From Candidatus Dojkabacteria bacterium (GTDB taxonomy: Bacteria; Patescibacteriota; Dojkabacteria; GCA-002793355): a stretch of 6,441 nucleotides of DNA. The stretch lies in assembly GCA_015489555.1 (NCBI GenBank), contig WFZN01000059.1:1-6441 (forward strand), read 5' to 3'. The notes below the pieces were generated by a model, which was given only the letters and a program-made list of their open reading frames with translations, had not been told where the DNA came from and did no database searches. Below, piece by piece: positions 5,259 to 6,441 of this stretch. Within the stretch, counting starts at the first letter, position 1; every line of letters begins with the position of its first letter. The translations under genes and the position numbers were made by a program.

Positions 5259-5516
5259 ATGCCAAAATACTGGTTCAAAACCAAAAAGCTTGGGTGGGGA
5301 ATAACTCCTATTTCTTTAGAGGGATGGCTAGTTACAATTTTGCTGGCTGTTTCCTTACTAATATTGGCGTGGATTGACGGTGTATTTGAGATTTATAAGG
5401 TGTCCGAAAGTGTAGTACATAGGACCGTTTTAAGATTTGTGTTTGATAGTTTGATTGTATCTTTACTTACCGTTTGTTTGTTTCGTAAGAAGGTTAAAGG
5501 GGAGTTAGGTATTTAG
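5259..5516 (+). CDS. Small two-helix membrane protein of unknown function
   Basis: An 85-residue protein with a basic, aromatic front (MPKYWFKTKKLGWGITPIS, 1-19), the segment EGWLV (21-25), and two hydrophobic spans at about 23-39 (GWLVTILLAVSLLILAW) and 59-75, ending in a basic tail (FRKKVKGE). The charge pattern suggests both ends lie inside the cell. The W/G/P-rich opening (LGWGITPISLEGW) resembles a small hypothetical family I associate with CPR genomes, but I know no function or reliable name. The start is supported by a TATAAT six bases upstream. The gene is divergent from the tRNA and is followed by a glycosyltransferase with its own putative promoter, so the context gives little. Confidence 0.7.
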   Translation: MPKYWFKTKKLGWGITPISLEGWLVTILLAVSLLILAWIDGVFEIYKVSESVVHRTVLRFVFDSLIVSLLTVCLFRKKVKGELGI

Positions 5517-5566
5517 TTTTGGGCTTCTCAGGTGCTAAGCATAGGATGAAAAATTTACGAAATGTA

Positions 5567-5586
5567 GTGGTATCTTTTAGAGCCAC
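5567..5586 (+). other. Small interrupted hairpin upstream of the glycosyltransferase promoter
   Basis: GTGG (5567-5570) pairs with CCAC (5583-5586) and, inside it, TCT pairs with AGA around a TTT loop, with an unpaired TA opposite G. It lies seven bases before the -10. It could be a weak operator or chance; no T-run follows, so it is not a terminator. Confidence 0.2.
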
Positions 5587-5593
5587 ATGACGG

Positions 5594-5599
5594 TATACT
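5594..5599 (+). promoter_or_regulatory. -10 promoter element of the glycosyltransferase gene
   Basis: TATACT matches the -10 consensus at five of six bases and ends nine bases before the ATG at 5609. The predicted start is around A5606, leaving a leader of about three bases or none. TAATAT (5602-5607) overlaps this region but is too close to the ATG to serve. Confidence 0.4.
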
Positions 5600-5608
5600 T
5601 CTAATATT

Positions 5609-6441
5609 ATGAGAAAATCTGACGCCATCTTATTCTCGTTAATAATCCCTACGTATAATAATCCGGATCTTATTAAGCATACGTTATCAAAGCTAAAAGT
5701 TTTTAAAAAGTTTATTGATCCCAAAAAGCAGCTTCAGGTTGTTATTGTTAATGATGGGGGAAAACTTTTCAGAGGGTTTAGTAAGTTAAAAAAGGAGGTG
5801 GCGCGTTTAGACATTGTAGATCTTAAGAAAAACTATGGAAAAGGCTTTGCCATAGATACCGGTTTTAAAAAAGCAAAAGGCAAGTTTGTTATCTTTATGG
5901 ATGATGATAATGATATATCACCCCTAACTTTAAGAAAAACTATTAGTGCTTTGTTAAAAGGCGCAGACGTTGTATATGCTAATAAATATCATAAGTTATC
6001 CCGTGATGATAGAAAAGGCGTACGTTATTGGGGTGGCCGTTTTGTTACAAAACTTATTAGATCTCTGTTTAGCATTCCTTTAAAAGATACCCAAACAGGG
6101 TTAAAAGGCTACAAGCGTAAGGTCTATGCGCAGATTTTTAAAAGAAGAAAGGCGAAAATTAAGGGTTTTGCGTTTGAGGTTGAGAATGCAGTTATTCTAA
6201 AGGAAATTATGGAGGAAAAGAAATTAAAGGTTAAAGAAATACCGGCAGTGGTGCGTAGATCAGTTAAAACTAGGGTAAGTTTTAAAAAGACGGTACTGTT
6301 TTTTTATGATGTTTTTAAAGTCTGGTGGAGTTATAGGGGTAAAGTTTTTTTGCGGAAGGTTTTAAAGTGGAGTTTTTCATTTGCACCTTTAATCTTTGTT
6401 GTAGGGTTGTACACATTTTTATTTTTTAAAGCGTATTATTA
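5609..6441 (+). CDS. Family 2 glycosyltransferase (polyprenyl-phosphate sugar transferase-like), 3' partial
   Basis: The frame stays open for 277 codons from the ATG to the window edge, with no stop. It is a GT-A fold GT2 enzyme. SLIIPTYNNPD (10-20) opens the nucleotide-binding fold, VNDG (47-50) is the first acidic motif, NYGKGFAIDTGFKKAKG (75-91) is the typical helix segment, MDDDND (97-102) holds the metal-binding DxD, and DTQTGLKGY (160-168) matches the conserved acceptor-side motif of dolichol-phosphate mannose/glucose synthases. A hydrophobic stretch from about 255 to 275 begins a C-terminal membrane region, cut by the edge. It probably transfers a sugar from a nucleotide donor to a lipid carrier on the inner membrane face, for envelope glycans or protein glycosylation. 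The sugar is unknown. The start is supported by TATACT nine bases upstream; no Shine-Dalgarno lies near it. Confidence 0.85.
   Translation, partial: MRKSDAILFSLIIPTYNNPDLIKHTLSKLKVFKKFIDPKKQLQVVIVNDGGKLFRGFSKLKKEVARLDIVDLKKNYGKGFAIDTGFKKAKGKFVIFMDDDNDISPLTLRKTISALLKGADVVYANKYHKLSRDDRKGVRYWGGRFVTKLIRSLFSIPLKDTQTGLKGYKRKVYAQIFKRRKAKIKGFAFEVENAVILKEIMEEKKLKVKEIPAVVRRSVKTRVSFKKTVLFFYDVFKVWWSYRGKVFLRKVLKWSFSFAPLIFVVGLYTFLFFKAYY

Noticed and set aside
5494..5724. Minus-strand frame across the spacer and glycosyltransferase start
   Set aside because: It runs antisense to the SLIIPTYNNPD start of the glycosyltransferase and through its promoter; no supporting signal.
5793..5800. AGGAGGTG inside the glycosyltransferase gene
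   Set aside because: It encodes Lys-Glu-Val in a conserved-looking frame and no sensible start follows at the right distance.

Overview
The window is AT-rich bacterial DNA with compact genes, short spacers and no mobile element. Several features point to the Candidate Phyla Radiation (Patescibacteria), perhaps a Microgenomates-like lineage. These are a tandem two-domain ThyX, a small archaeo-eukaryotic primase (AEP) polymerase, a single stand-alone SPFH protein, a small two-helix membrane protein with a W/G-rich front, and a tRNA gene with no encoded CCA. The lineage is an inference from gene content. TGA serves as the stop of the gene at 1073-1681, so the UGA-to-Gly code of Absconditabacteria/Gracilibacteria is not supported.

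Layout: (1) the 3' end of an unrecognised gene (3-110); (2) an AEP primase/polymerase (118-969); (3) a CPBP-type intramembrane protease (1073-1681) in a stretch visibly richer in G+C; (4) an SPFH/prohibitin-like membrane protein (1825-2676); (5) a double-domain flavin-dependent thymidylate synthase (2835-4226), convergent with (6) a nucleoside phosphorylase on the minus strand (5103-4339); (7) an initiator tRNA-Met just upstream of it on the same strand (5207-5135); (8) a divergent small membrane protein (5259-5516); (9) a family 2 glycosyltransferase running off the right edge (5609-6441).

The genes do not form one pathway. ThyX (dUMP to dTMP) and the phosphorylase (nucleoside salvage) share a nucleotide theme. 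The AEP protein suggests DNA repair or priming. The SPFH, CPBP, small membrane and glycosyltransferase proteins concern the envelope. Nearly every gene appears to have its own promoter.

The strongest pattern is regulatory. Five of the six plus-strand starts have a -10-like hexamer, often with an upstream TG, ending only 5-6 nt before the ATG; the sixth has it 9 nt before. No Shine-Dalgarno sequence lies near any of the starts. The tRNA gene has the same -10 placed 5 nt before its mature 5' end. This predicts leaderless mRNAs and a tRNA transcribed from, or within a base of, its mature end. The tRNA itself is odd, with C33 and an A29-U41 pair. I found no convincing Rho-independent terminators, CRISPR array, riboswitch or insertion sequence.
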